A stretch of 54,623 nucleotides of DNA, taken from NCBI RefSeq assembly GCF_000761485.1, contig NZ_JPMX01000062.1, positions 1 to 54,623 of the forward strand. Reading direction: 5' to 3'. The position numbers and the translations under genes were made by a program. Positions 1 to 9,489 of this stretch are shown here, one piece after another (the first letter of the stretch is position 1; each line of letters opens with the position of its first letter). Below the pieces are notes generated by a model, which saw nothing but the letters and a program-made list of their open reading frames with translations, ran no database searches and was not told the DNA's origin. The stretch is from Modestobacter caceresii. GTDB taxonomy: Bacteria; Actinomycetota; Actinomycetes; Mycobacteriales; Geodermatophilaceae.

Positions 1-1384
1 GCGCGACGTCGGCCGACAGCAGCGCCACGACCTCCGCCGCGCGCCGCCGGCCCACCTGCGCGGCGCCGTCGAGCAGCGCCCGGGCCAGCCGTGGGTGCGC
101 CCCGACCGCGGTGAGCGCCCGGCCGCGCGGGGTGACCCGGCCGTCGTCGTCCACCGCGCCCAGCTGGCGCAGCGTCGACCGGGCGACGGTGAACGCGGCC
201 TCCGGCGGTGCGTCCGGCAGCGCCAGGCCGGCGCCGTCCGGGGCGCCCCAGACCGCCAGCTCCAACGCCAGCCCGGTCAGGTCGGCCAGGGCGATCTCCG
301 GTTCGCCCGAGGCGGGCAGCCGGTCGTGCTCGGCGGCCGACCACAGCCGGTACACCCGCCCGGGCGCCTCCCGCCCGGCCCGGCCGGCCCGCTGCACCGC
401 CGAGGCGCGGGAGACCCGGACGGTGACCAGCGCGCCCATCCCGCGGGCCACGTCGAACCGCGGCACCCGCGCCAGGCCGGCGTCGACGACGGTGCGCACC
501 CCGGGCACGGTCAGGCTGGTCTCCGCGACGTCGGTCGACAGCACCACCCGGCGCCGGGGGCCCGGGGTGAGCGCGGCGTCCTGCTGGTCGGCCGGCAACC
601 GGCCGTGCAGCGGCCGGACGTCGGCGTCCACCCCGGCGAGCAGCCCGGCGACCCGGCCGATCTCGGCGGCGCCGGGGAGGAAGACCAGCACGTCGCCGGG
701 GCCCTCGGTCAGCGCCCGGCGCACGGTGTCGGCGACGGCAGCCAGCAGCCGCGGGTCCACGGAGGAACCGTGCGGCGGGGCGACCGGGGGGCTCGGCGGG
801 CACCAGACCGGCTCGACGTCGTGCAGCGAGCCGGTCGCCTCGAGCACCGGCGCTGGTCCGCCCATGAGCTCGGCCAGCCGGCCCGCCTGCGCGGTCGCCG
901 ACATCGCCAGCAGCTCCAGCTCCGGGCGCAGCGCGGCCCGGACGTCGAGGGTGAAGGCCAGCGCGAGGTCGGTGTCCAGCTGCCGTTCGTGGCACTCGTC
1001 GAGCACCACGGCCGACACCCCCGGCAGCTCCGGGTCGGCCTGCAGCCGGCGGACGAGCAGGCCGGTGGTGACCACCTCGACGCGGGTGGCGTCGCTGCGC
1101 CGGCTGTCCCCGCGCACGCTGTAGCCCACCGAGCGGCCCACCGGCTCGCCCAGCAGCGACGCCATCCGGCGCGCGGCGGCCCGGGCGGCCACCCGCCGGG
1201 GCTCGGCCACCAGCACCCGGCCGGGCAGCCGGCCGGCCAGCGCCAGCGGCACCAGCGTGGTCTTGCCCGTGCCCGGCGGGGCGACCAGCACCGCAGCGCC
1301 GGCGGCGGTCAGCGCCGCGTCGAGGGCGGGCAGCACCGAGCGGACCGGCAGGTCGGTCCCGGGCGTCCCCGACGGCGGCAGCAC
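1..1384 (-). CDS. hrpB: ATP-dependent helicase HrpB-type, C-terminus cut by window edge
   Basis: DExH-box RNA-type helicase of the HrpB family; cellular role in actinobacteria is not settled. Only the N-terminal ~460 residues are in the window. Seen in the translation: Walker A APPGTGKTT at about residues 35-43, a DECHER-type motif II (family usually DEFHER), MSATAQ as motif III, STDVAETSLTVPGV and QRAGRAGRE as motifs IV-VI, then the start of the helicase-associated region. I chose the GTG at 1384 because it places Walker A at the usual distance from the N-terminus. The frame stays open upstream and no ribosome binding site is convincing, so the start is uncertain. Divergent from the EF-G-like gene. 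Confidence 0.85.
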   Translation of the reverse strand, partial: MLPPSGTPGTDLPVRSVLPALDAALTAAGAAVLVAPPGTGKTTLVPLALAGRLPGRVLVAEPRRVAARAAARRMASLLGEPVGRSVGYSVRGDSRRSDATRVEVVTTGLLVRRLQADPELPGVSAVVLDECHERQLDTDLALAFTLDVRAALRPELELLAMSATAQAGRLAELMGGPAPVLEATGSLHDVEPVWCPPSPPVAPPHGSSVDPRLLAAVADTVRRALTEGPGDVLVFLPGAAEIGRVAGLLAGVDADVRPLHGRLPADQQDAALTPGPRRRVVLSTDVAETSLTVPGVRTVVDAGLARVPRFDVARGMGALVTVRVSRASAVQRAGRAGREAPGRVYRLWSAAEHDRLPASGEPEIALADLTGLALELAVWGAPDGAGLALPDAPPEAAFTVARSTLRQLGAVDDDGRVTPRGRALTAVGAHPRLARALLDGAAQVGRRRAAEVVALLSADVA

Positions 1385-1491
1385 GACGGCCAGTCTCGCC
1401 TGGCCGGTCAGGCCCGACGCGCCGAGCCCTTGTGAGTGCCGCCCGCCCGGGCCAGGGTGGGCACCTGGGACGACGACGTCCGGAGGTCTGC

Positions 1492-3576
1492 GTGGCGACG
1501 CACAGCGGCAGCAGCAACCGAACCGGCGCGGGTGCACCGGCACCCCGCCCACCCGAGCAGGTGCGCAACGTGGCGCTGGTCGGCCGCGCCGGAGCCGGGA
1601 AGACCACCCTGGCCGAGGCGCTGCTGGCGGCTGCCGGCGCGTTGCCCCGCGTCGGCCGGGTGGAGGAGGGCACCACCTGCCTGGACACCGAGGAGGTGGA
1701 GGTCCGGCTCCAGCACTCGGTCTCGCTGGCCGCGGCCACGGTCGAGCACGCCGGCCACCGGGTCACCCTGCTGGACACCCCGGGTGCCCCGGACTTCGTG
1801 GGTGAGCTGCGGGCCGCGCTGCGGGCCGCGGACGCCGCGCTGGTCGTCGTCTCCGCCGTGGCCGGGGTGGACGCCGGCACCGTGCAGCTGTGGGACGAGT
1901 GCGCCGCCGTCGCGCTGCCGCGGGCGGTCGTGGTCACCCAGGTCGACCGGCCGCGGGCCGACGTCCCGGCGGTCGTGCGCAGCTGCCGGGAGCTGCTCGG
2001 CGCCGGGGTGCACCCGTTGCACGTGCTGGGCGACGACGGCGCGCTCACCTCCCTGCTGGAACCACTGCCCGGGAACCCGGAGCGCGACCGGCTGCGCGCC
2101 GAGCTGATCGAGGGGGTGATCGCCGAGAGCGAGGACGAGACGCTGATGGACCGCTACCTCGCCGGTGAACCGATCGGAGTCGCCGACCTGGTCGCCGACC
2201 TGGAGACGGCGGTCGCCCGCGGCGACTTCCACCCGGTGCTGTGCACCGCGGCGCCCACCGGGCTCGGGGTGGCCGAGCTGCTGGACCTGCTGGTGAGCGC
2301 CTTCCCCTCGCCGCTGGAGCGCCCGTGCCCAGCGGTCGCCCGGCTGGACGGCCGGCCGGCCGGGCACGTGGGCTGCGACCCGGCCGGGCCGCTCGTGGCC
2401 GAGGTGGTGAAGACGACGACCGACCCCTACCTCGGCCGGATCTCGCTCGTGCGGGTCTTCTCCGGCACCCTGCGCCCCGACGTCCCGGTGCACGTGGGCA
2501 GCCACGGCTCCGGTTGGGGCGAGCAGCACCCCGACCACGACGCCGACGAGCGGGTCGGCGCCCTCGCCAGCGTGCTGGGCAGCGTGCTGCGGCCGGTCGC
2601 CGAGTGCCCGGCCGGCGACCTCTGCGCGGTGGCCCGGCTGAGCAGCGCGGAGACCGGGGACACCCTCTCCGACCCGGAGCACCCGCTGGTGGTGCGGCCC
2701 TGGCCGCTGCCGGACCCGCAGCTGCCGGTGGCCGTCGAGGCGGCCTCGCGCAGCGACGAGGACCGGCTCGCCGGTGCGCTCACCCGGCTGGCCGTCGAGG
2801 ACCCGGCCGTACGCGTGGAGCGGCGGCCGGACACCGGGCAGCTGCTGCTGTGGTGCGTGGGCGACGCGCACGCGGAGGTGCTGTTGGACCGGCTGCGCGG
2901 CCGGTACGGGGTCGCCGTGCAGACCCCGCCGGTGCAGGTGCCGATGGTCGAGACGCTCGCCGGTCCGGCCACCGTGACCGGGCGGCACGTCAAGCAGTCC
3001 GGCGGGCACGGGCAGTACGCCGTCGTCGTCCTGGAGGGGCGGCCGGGTGCGGCCGGGTCCGGGGTGACCTTCAGCCAGCGGGTGGTCGGCGGGGCGGTGC
3101 CCACCCAGTTCCAAGCCAGTGTGGAGAAGGGGGTCCGCGCCCAGGCCGCCCGCGGGATCAGCGGGAACCGCCCACTGGTCGACGTGGAGGTCGTCCTCGT
3201 CGACGGCAAGGCGCACTCCGTCGACTCCTCCGACGCAGCGTTCGCCGCCGCCGGCGCGCTGGCGCTGCGGGAGCTCGCCGCCGCCGCCGGCACCCAGGTG
3301 CTGGAGCCCTGGTGCGCCGTGGAGGTGACGGTCCCCGCCGAGCACGTCGGCCCGGTGCTGGGCGACCTCGCCGGGCGGCGGGCCCGGGTCACCGGTAGCG
3401 TCGCCGAGCCCACGCGGGAGGAGACGACGGTGCACGCCGAGGTGCCGGAGCGGGAGCTGATCGAGTACCCGCGTGCGCTGCGGTCGGTGTCGCACGGCAC
3501 CGGCCGGTTCACCCGCCGCCGGCTGGGCCACGAACCGGCCCCGGCCGCCGTCGTCGCCGACCTGCAACCGGCCTGA
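1492..3576 (+). CDS. fusA2: Elongation factor G-like GTPase (EF-G2 type)
   Basis: Translational GTPase of the EF-G2 type found beside the true EF-G in many actinobacteria; its job on the ribosome is unresolved. 694 aa. P-loop GRAGAGKTT at 31-39, DTPG at 95-98, and TQVD at 149-152 where canonical EF-G has NKxD. EF-G domains II-V follow, with a GGHGQYA stretch typical of domain IV. The start is the GTG at 1492 because GGAGG lies 5 nt upstream; an in-frame start 60 nt earlier lacks a ribosome binding site. Not beside rpsL/rpsG/tuf, so it is not the housekeeping fusA. The altered guanine-specificity motif is typical of this divergent branch and does not by itself mean inactivity. Confidence 0.9.
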   Translation: MATHSGSSNRTGAGAPAPRPPEQVRNVALVGRAGAGKTTLAEALLAAAGALPRVGRVEEGTTCLDTEEVEVRLQHSVSLAAATVEHAGHRVTLLDTPGAPDFVGELRAALRAADAALVVVSAVAGVDAGTVQLWDECAAVALPRAVVVTQVDRPRADVPAVVRSCRELLGAGVHPLHVLGDDGALTSLLEPLPGNPERDRLRAELIEGVIAESEDETLMDRYLAGEPIGVADLVADLETAVARGDFHPVLCTAAPTGLGVAELLDLLVSAFPSPLERPCPAVARLDGRPAGHVGCDPAGPLVAEVVKTTTDPYLGRISLVRVFSGTLRPDVPVHVGSHGSGWGEQHPDHDADERVGALASVLGSVLRPVAECPAGDLCAVARLSSAETGDTLSDPEHPLVVRPWPLPDPQLPVAVEAASRSDEDRLAGALTRLAVEDPAVRVERRPDTGQLLLWCVGDAHAEVLLDRLRGRYGVAVQTPPVQVPMVETLAGPATVTGRHVKQSGGHGQYAVVVLEGRPGAAGSGVTFSQRVVGGAVPTQFQASVEKGVRAQAARGISGNRPLVDVEVVLVDGKAHSVDSSDAAFAAAGALALRELAAAAGTQVLEPWCAVEVTVPAEHVGPVLGDLAGRRARVTGSVAEPTREETTVHAEVPERELIEYPRALRSVSHGTGRFTRRRLGHEPAPAAVVADLQPA

Positions 3577-3620
3577 CCCGGGCCGGGGGCACCGGCCGAG
3601 CGACGAGGAGAGGACCCACC

Positions 3621-5303
3621 GTGGCACGACGGGCAGACCAGCAGGCACCCGCGGCGGAAGTGACCGACCGCAGCCGGCCCGCCACCGGCCGGGGCGGGGA
3701 GCAGGTGAACGTCACCGACACGTCGGTCCCACCCGGGCGCCAGTGGGCGGGCCGGATCGGCGGACCGGTCGCCGCGCTGGTCGTCTACTTCCTGCTCCGG
3801 CAGGACGACGCGCTGAGCACGGCCGGCCGGACGACGGCGGCGATCGGCGTGCTGCTCGCCATCTGGTGGATGACCGAGGCGCTCCCGCTGCCGGCGACGG
3901 CGCTGGTGCCGATCGTCGCCTTCCCGCTGCTGGGCGTGCTGTCGGTGGAGGAGGCGACCGCGCCCTACGCGAACCCCAACATCTTCCTGTTCATGGGCGG
4001 CTTCATGATCGCCCTGGCCATGCAGAAGTGGGAGCTGCACCGGCGGATCGCGCTGCTCACCGTCCGGGCGGTCGGCACCAAGCCGCCCCGGCTGATCGCC
4101 GGCTTCATGCTCGCCACCGCCTTCCTGAGCATGTGGGTGAGCAACACCGCGACCACCGTGCTGATGCTGCCCATCGGGCTCAGCGTGCTGATGCTCGTGC
4201 TGGACCGGGTGGCCGCCGGCAGCGCCGACGCGGAGGCCGTGGAGGCGGCCACCGGCACCGACGGCGGGACCGGCACCGACACCCCTGGCGACGGCGGTCC
4301 GGCGGTCACCGAGCTGATCCAGGACTCCGACACCCGCAACTTCGCCGTCGCCCTGATGCTGGGCATCGCCTACGCGGCCAGCATCGGCTCGCTGGCCACG
4401 CTGATCGGCACCCCGCCCAACCTCATCCTCGCCGGCTTCGTGGAGCAGAACTACGACATCGAGCTGGGCTTCGGCGAGTGGATGCTGATGGGGCTGCCGC
4501 TCGCCGCGGTCTTCCTGGTGCTCGCCTGGCTGGTGCTCACGAAGCTGACGTTCCGCTCCGGCCTGCGGGAGATCCCGGGTGGCCGGCAGGTGATCCAGTC
4601 CGAGATCGAGAAGCTCGGCTCCATGTCCCGGGGCGAGTGGACCGTGCTGGTGGTCTTCGTGACCACCGCCCTGCTGTGGGTGTTCCGCCAACCGCTGACC
4701 GGCTGGGGCGCGCTGACCGACGTGCTGCCGTTCGTGGCGAACCTCGACGACGCCACCATCGCCATCGCCGCGGCCGTCGCACTGTTCCTCATCCCGGTCA
4801 AGGCCCGGGAGGGCGTCTCCGCACTGGACTGGCAGCAGGCGCAGAAGCTGCCCTGGGGCGTGCTGCTGCTCTTCGGTGGCGGCCTGAGCCTGGCCGCCGC
4901 GGTGCAGGCGAGCGGGCTCGACGAGTACGTGGGCAACCAGGTGGGCGCGGTGGGGACGCTGCCGGCCATCCTCCTGGTGGTCGTGACCGCCGGGATCGTC
5001 CTGCTGCTCACCGAGGTCACCAGCAACACGGCGACGGCGGCGGCCTTCCTGCCGGTCCTCGGTGGGGTCGCCCTCGGGCTCGACCTCTTCCCGCTGGTGC
5101 TGCTGGTGCCCGCCGCGCTGGCCGCCACCTGCGCGTTCATGCTCCCGGTGGCCACCCCGCCCAACGCGATCGTGTTCGGCTCGGGCTACGTCACCATCGG
5201 GCAGATGATCCGCGCGGGCGTCGTCCTCAACGTGATCGGCATCGTGCTGATCACCGCCGCGGTCTACTTCCTCGGCGGGGTCGCCCTGGGCATCACCTTC
5301 TGA
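3621..5303 (+). CDS. DASS-family (SLC13-type) anion:sodium symporter
   Basis: Inner-membrane carrier of the divalent-anion:sodium symporter family, which moves di- or tricarboxylates or sulfate with Na+. 560 aa with many hydrophobic helices. Both family SNT signatures are present: SNTATT near residue 175 and TSNTATAAA near residue 467, followed by the C-terminal ATPPNAIVFGSG element. A Thr/Gly/Asp-rich hydrophilic loop of about 30 residues near residue 210 separates the two halves. GTG start preceded by GAGGAGAGGA. Lies 44 nt after EF-G2 and may be cotranscribed. Substrate cannot be read from sequence; dicarboxylate is the most common choice for this branch. Confidence 0.88.
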   Translation: MARRADQQAPAAEVTDRSRPATGRGGEQVNVTDTSVPPGRQWAGRIGGPVAALVVYFLLRQDDALSTAGRTTAAIGVLLAIWWMTEALPLPATALVPIVAFPLLGVLSVEEATAPYANPNIFLFMGGFMIALAMQKWELHRRIALLTVRAVGTKPPRLIAGFMLATAFLSMWVSNTATTVLMLPIGLSVLMLVLDRVAAGSADAEAVEAATGTDGGTGTDTPGDGGPAVTELIQDSDTRNFAVALMLGIAYAASIGSLATLIGTPPNLILAGFVEQNYDIELGFGEWMLMGLPLAAVFLVLAWLVLTKLTFRSGLREIPGGRQVIQSEIEKLGSMSRGEWTVLVVFVTTALLWVFRQPLTGWGALTDVLPFVANLDDATIAIAAAVALFLIPVKAREGVSALDWQQAQKLPWGVLLLFGGGLSLAAAVQASGLDEYVGNQVGAVGTLPAILLVVVTAGIVLLLTEVTSNTATAAAFLPVLGGVALGLDLFPLVLLVPAALAATCAFMLPVATPPNAIVFGSGYVTIGQMIRAGVVLNVIGIVLITAAVYFLGGVALGITF

Positions 5304-5423
5304 GCTCCCGCCGGACCAGCGGCCGGGACGGTGTTTCCCGACCGTCGGTTGCGGGGCACGGGGCCCCGGGGCACGTGACCGGCGCGTCGTCCCACGCCGT
5401 CCGAGCCGGGCGAGGAGGGCACC

Positions 5424-6629
5424 GTGGACGACCTGCACCTGGGGTACGCGCTGGTCGGCAGCCTGGCGGTGGCCCTGGCCGCGCTGTCCAGCAAGATGCG
5501 AGACCTGCCGTTCAGCGAGCCCCTGCTGGCGCTCGTGCTCGGGGTGGTCGTGGGCCCGCAGGTCCTCGGGCTGGTGGAGGTGGCCGACCCGCTCCGCACG
5601 CCCCTGGTGCACGAGATGGCCCGGGTGCTGCTCGCGATCTCGCTGATCGGGGTGGCGCTGCGCTTCCCGGTGCGCCGGCTGCGCGCGGTGGTCACCCCGA
5701 CGACGGTGCTGGTGATGGCCGGGATGGCCGGGATGGCCGCGCTCTCGGCCGGCCTGGCCTGGCTGGTGCTCGGCATCCCGGTCGCCCTCGCCGTGCTCAT
5801 CGGCGCCTGCATCACGCCCACCGACCCGGTGCTCGCCTCCAGCGTGGTCACCGGGAAGCCGGCCGAGGAGCACCTGCCGGCCCGCACCCGGCAGTTGCTG
5901 TCGGAGGAGTCGGGCGCCAACGACGGCCTGGCCCTGCCGTTGGTGCTGCTGGGCATCGCGCTGGTGCTCGCCGACTCCCTCGGGCACGCCGCCCTCGACG
6001 GCCTCTACCAGGTCGTCGTCGGCATCGTCATCGGGATCGTGGCCGGCCTGGTCGCCGGCCGCGCCATGAGCTTCGCGATGAGCCGCTCCGACGTCGACGA
6101 GGGCCCGTCGCTGGTGTTCACGCTGGTGCTGGCGGTCGCGGTGCTCGGCATCGCCCGGATCGCGAACTCCGACGGCGTCCTGGCCGTCTTCGTCGCCGGG
6201 CTGGCCTACAACTTCGCCGTCGCCCAGGACGAGGTCGGCCCGCAGAACACCATCGACGAGGGCGTGAACCGGTACCTGGTGCTCCCGCTGTTCCTGCTGC
6301 TCGGCATCCTGCTGCCCTGGTCGGAGTGGGCCGACCTCGGCTGGGCGGCGGTGCTCTTCCCGGTGGCCGTGCTGCTCCTGCGGCGCCTGCCGGTGCTGCT
6401 GGTGCTGGCCCGCCCGCTGGGGCTGCGGCTGCGGGACGCCGTCTTCCTCGGGTGGTTCGGGCCGATCGGGGTGAGCGCGCTGTTCTACCTGACCCTCAGC
6501 GAGGAGGACGGCGTCACCGATCCCCGGCTGTGGGCGGCCGGGACCCTGGTGGTCGCGGCCAGCACGGTCGCGCACGGGATCAGCTCCGCACCCGGCCGCC
6601 GGCTGTACCGCCGGGCCGCGGGCAGCTGA
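5424..6629 (+). CDS. CPA1-type cation:proton antiporter (NhaP-like)
   Basis: Inner-membrane Na+(K+)/H+ antiporter of the CPA1 family, used for pH and salt homeostasis. 401 aa, almost entirely hydrophobic helices. Family hallmarks: TDPVLASSVVTG near residue 132 and EESGANDGLALP near residue 162, carrying the conserved acidic ND pair of CPA1 transport sites. No long cytoplasmic C-terminal tail or RCK domain, so it is a short version. GTG start with GAGGAGGG about 7 nt upstream. Separated from the DASS gene by 120 nt containing only a weak GACGGT/ACCGTC hairpin. Cation specificity not determinable. Confidence 0.88.
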   Translation: MDDLHLGYALVGSLAVALAALSSKMRDLPFSEPLLALVLGVVVGPQVLGLVEVADPLRTPLVHEMARVLLAISLIGVALRFPVRRLRAVVTPTTVLVMAGMAGMAALSAGLAWLVLGIPVALAVLIGACITPTDPVLASSVVTGKPAEEHLPARTRQLLSEESGANDGLALPLVLLGIALVLADSLGHAALDGLYQVVVGIVIGIVAGLVAGRAMSFAMSRSDVDEGPSLVFTLVLAVAVLGIARIANSDGVLAVFVAGLAYNFAVAQDEVGPQNTIDEGVNRYLVLPLFLLLGILLPWSEWADLGWAAVLFPVAVLLLRRLPVLLVLARPLGLRLRDAVFLGWFGPIGVSALFYLTLSEEDGVTDPRLWAAGTLVVAASTVAHGISSAPGRRLYRRAAGS

Positions 6630-6676
6630 CCGGCGCTCGCCGTGCGGTTGATCACCAGTGACGGTAGGCATGCGCC

Positions 6677-7726
6677 ATGACGGTGATCGGCTTCCACAAC
6701 TCCCACGAGCAGGTGCACCCCACCGACCTGCTGCGCGCGGTGCAGCACGCCGAGCAGGTCGGCTTCACCGCCGCCATGTGCTCCGACCACCTCGAGCCCT
6801 GGAACGAGCGGCAGGGCCAGTCCGGGTTCGCCTGGTCCTGGCTGGGCGCGGCGCTGGCCACCACCGGGCTGCCCTTCGGGGCGGTGAACGCCCCCGGCCA
6901 GCGGTACCACCCGGTGATCGTCGCCCAGGCGATCGCCACCCTCGGCGCGATGTTCCCCGGCCGGTTCTGGGTGGCCCTCGGTTCCGGCGAGGCGATGAAC
7001 GAGCACGTCACCGGGCACGTCTGGCCGCGCAAGGAGCTGCGTGACGCCCGGCTGCGCGAGTGCGTCGACATCATCCGGGCCCTGCTGGCCGGCGAGGAGG
7101 TCAGCCACGACGGGCTGGTCACCGTCGACCGGGCCCGGATCTGGACGCTGCCCGAGCAGCAGCCGGCGCTCATCGCCCCGGCCGTCTCGGCGCGGACCGC
7201 CACCCGGCACGCCGAGTGGGCCGACGGGCTGGTCACCATCAACCAGCCGCACGACGTCCTCCGGGAGGTGATCGCCGCCTACCGGGACGCCGGTGGCCAG
7301 GGCACGCTGACCATCCAGGTGCACGTCTCCTACGACCCCGACGCCGAGCGCGCGGTGGCGATCGCGCACGACCAGTGGCGCAGCAACGTCTTCCCGCCGC
7401 CGCTGTGCTGGGACCTGGACACCACCCGCGCCTTCGACCAGGCCAGCCAGCACGTGCGACCCGAGGACATGGGCACGTCGGTGCGCATCTCCAGCGACCT
7501 CGGCCAGCACGCGGCCTGGCTCGCCGAGTACGTCGACCTCGGCTTCGACCAGGTCTACCTGCACCACGTGGGCCAGGAGCAGCTGCCGTTCCTGGACGCC
7601 TTCGGCGAGCACGTGCTGCCCCAGCTGGACGTCACCGCACCCGCCCCGGCCGTGGCGATCGACCCGCCCGGCCCTCCCCAGCCCCGCCGTCCGGCGCAGG
7701 CGCCCGAGCCCGCCGTCCTGGACTGA
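6677..7726 (+). CDS. LLM-class flavin oxidoreductase (TIGR03885-like)
   Basis: Luciferase-like (TIM-barrel) flavin-dependent oxidoreductase. 349 aa: N-terminal TVIGFHNSHEQ, then AEQVGFTAAMCSDHL and a GRFWVALGSGEAMNEHV stretch typical of the F420/FMN LLM superfamily. Its order directly before a GH13 glucan enzyme matches the subgroup annotated TIGR03885 in actinobacteria, which is repeatedly found beside trehalose-synthase-like genes. Proline-rich C-terminal tail of ~25 residues. The downstream gene begins 11 nt after the stop, with GAGGAG between, so the two form an operon. Substrate unknown; cofactor (FMN or F420) cannot be decided from the motifs seen. Confidence 0.85.
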   Translation: MTVIGFHNSHEQVHPTDLLRAVQHAEQVGFTAAMCSDHLEPWNERQGQSGFAWSWLGAALATTGLPFGAVNAPGQRYHPVIVAQAIATLGAMFPGRFWVALGSGEAMNEHVTGHVWPRKELRDARLRECVDIIRALLAGEEVSHDGLVTVDRARIWTLPEQQPALIAPAVSARTATRHAEWADGLVTINQPHDVLREVIAAYRDAGGQGTLTIQVHVSYDPDAERAVAIAHDQWRSNVFPPPLCWDLDTTRAFDQASQHVRPEDMGTSVRISSDLGQHAAWLAEYVDLGFDQVYLHHVGQEQLPFLDAFGEHVLPQLDVTAPAPAVAIDPPGPPQPRRPAQAPEPAVLD

Positions 7727-7737
7727 GGAGCAGACCG

Positions 7738-9417
7738 ATGCGGATCACCGACACGTCCGACCTGTGGTGGAAGAACGCCGTCGTCTACTGCCTGGACGTC
7801 GAGACGTTCATGGACTGGAACGGCGACGGGGTGGGTGACCTGGAGGGCCTGGCCCAGCGGCTGGACCACCTGGCCGACCTCGGCGTCACCTGCCTGTGGC
7901 TGATGCCCTTCTACCCGACCGCCGGGCGGGACGACGGCTACGACATCACCGACTACTACGGGGTCGACCCGCGGCTGGGCACGCACGGCGACCTGGTGGA
8001 GATGATCCGGACGGCGAAGGACCGCGGCATGCGGGTCATCGCCGACCTGGTCGTCAACCACACCTCCGACCAGCACCCGTGGTTCCAGTCGGCCAAGGCC
8101 AGCAAGGACTCCCCGTACCGGGACTTCTACGTCTGGCGGGGCGACGAGCCGCCGGACACCAGCGACCAGGTGGTCTTCCCCGATGCCGAGGGCGGCATCT
8201 GGACGCACAGCCCGGAGACGGGGGAGTGGTACCTGCACCGCTTCTACTCCGAGCAGCCCGACCTCGACGTCACCAACCCCCGGGTGCGGGACGAGATCGC
8301 CAAGATCATGGGCTTCTGGCTGGAGCTGGGCCTGTCCGGCTTCCGGGTCGACGCCGTCCCGTTCCTGCTGGAGACGGACGGCGTGGACCCGGACGACGCC
8401 GCGCACTTCCCCGACCCGCACGAGTACCTGCGCGCGCTGCGTGCGTTCCTGGGCCGCCGCACCGGCTCGGGCGTCCTGCTCGGGGAGGTGAACCTGCCGT
8501 TCGAGCAGCAGGCGGAGTTCTTCGGCGGGCAGGACGGCGACGAGCTGACCATGCAGTTCGACTTCAACACCATGCAGCAGATGTACCTGTCGCTGGCCCG
8601 CGGTGACGCCGGGCCGCTGGCCGCCTCGCTGGCCGCCCGGCCGGCGATCTCCCCGGACAGCCAGTGGGGCACGTTCGTGCGCAACCACGACGAGCTCACC
8701 CTGGACAAGCTCGGCGACGACGAGCGGGCCGAGGTGTTCGCCGCCTTCGGGCCGGAGGAGTCGATGCAGGTCTACGACCGTGGCCTGATCCGCCGGCTGC
8801 CGCCGATGCTGGCCGGCGACCCGCGGCGGGTGCGGATGGTCTACAGCCTGCTGTTCTCCCTGCCCGGCACCCCGGTGCTCTTCTACGGCGAGGAGATCGG
8901 GATGGGGGAGGACCTCTCGGCCGGCAGCCGGCTGTCGGTGCGCACCCCGATGCAGTGGACCAGCGGCGCCAACGGCGGCTTCTCCGACGCACCGGCGAAG
9001 GAGCTGACCCGGCCGGTCGTCGACGGTGGTTTCGCCCCTGAGTTCGTCAACGTCGCCGACCAGCGCCGCGACCCGGACTCGCTGCTGTCGTTCATGAAGC
9101 TGCTCATCCGCCGCTACCGGGAGTCCCCGGAGCTGGGCTGGGGCGGCTTCCAGCTGCTGGAGCAGCCGCACGCCGCCGTCCTGGCGCACCTGTGCACCTG
9201 GGACGACGGGGCGCTGCTCGCGGTGCACAACCTCGGCCCGGACCCCCTGACGGTGCCGCTCACGGTGCCCGGCTGCGGGACCGGTCACCGGCTGGAGGAC
9301 CTGCTCACCGCAGGCGGCGAGCAGCTCGCGGAGGACGGCTCCGTCGAGCTGGCGCTGGAGGGGTACGGGTACCGCTGGCTGCGGGTCGTCGCCGAGGACA
9401 GCCGGCGGCTGCTGTAG
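7738..9417 (+). CDS. GH13 alpha-amylase-family enzyme, trehalose-synthase-like
   Basis: Glycoside hydrolase family 13 enzyme acting on alpha-glucosides; overall layout is closest to trehalose synthase (maltose to trehalose isomerase), but hydrolase activity is possible. 559 aa. Conserved regions: DLVVNHTSDQHPWF (region I), GFRVDAVPF with the nucleophile Asp near 204, GEVNLP with the acid/base Glu near 248, and FVRNHDELTLDK with the third catalytic Asp near 316. C-terminal beta domain is short. The ATG at 7738 follows GAGGAG; the open frame extends far upstream but that part is only the shadow of the LLM gene. No maltokinase domain is attached. Confidence 0.88.
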   Translation: MRITDTSDLWWKNAVVYCLDVETFMDWNGDGVGDLEGLAQRLDHLADLGVTCLWLMPFYPTAGRDDGYDITDYYGVDPRLGTHGDLVEMIRTAKDRGMRVIADLVVNHTSDQHPWFQSAKASKDSPYRDFYVWRGDEPPDTSDQVVFPDAEGGIWTHSPETGEWYLHRFYSEQPDLDVTNPRVRDEIAKIMGFWLELGLSGFRVDAVPFLLETDGVDPDDAAHFPDPHEYLRALRAFLGRRTGSGVLLGEVNLPFEQQAEFFGGQDGDELTMQFDFNTMQQMYLSLARGDAGPLAASLAARPAISPDSQWGTFVRNHDELTLDKLGDDERAEVFAAFGPEESMQVYDRGLIRRLPPMLAGDPRRVRMVYSLLFSLPGTPVLFYGEEIGMGEDLSAGSRLSVRTPMQWTSGANGGFSDAPAKELTRPVVDGGFAPEFVNVADQRRDPDSLLSFMKLLIRRYRESPELGWGGFQLLEQPHAAVLAHLCTWDDGALLAVHNLGPDPLTVPLTVPGCGTGHRLEDLLTAGGEQLAEDGSVELALEGYGYRWLRVVAEDSRRLL

Positions 9418-9422
9418 CCGAC

Positions 9423-9489
9423 GCTCCGCCGGCACAGCTGACGCTGTGCCGGCGGAGCTGACGCTGTGCCGACGGAGTTGACGCTGTGG
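9423..9489. repeat. 20-bp tandem repeat forming a 16-bp hairpin after the GH13 gene
   Basis: Unit GCTGACGCTGTGCCGGCGGA occurs at 9437-9456, again at 9457-9476 with one change, and in part at 9477-9489. The first unit plus upstream DNA makes a perfect inverted repeat, arms 9423-9438 and 9443-9458, with a TGAC loop. It starts five bases after the stop, so it may terminate transcription although there is no T-run. Confidence 0.75.

Noticed and set aside
5304-5423. GACGGT/ACCGTC hairpin between the transporters as a terminator
   Set aside because: Only six pairs with an 8-nt loop and no T-run; too weak to list as a feature.
3473-6661. 1062-codon plus-strand frame overlapping two transporters
   Set aside because: Arg/Pro-rich out-of-frame translation without family similarity; the other frame carries both transporters.
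2427-6671. Very long minus-strand open frame (1414 codons)
   Set aside because: Antisense shadow of EF-G2, DASS and antiporter genes; Gly/Arg/His/Gln-rich with no motif, caused by GC-rich third positions.
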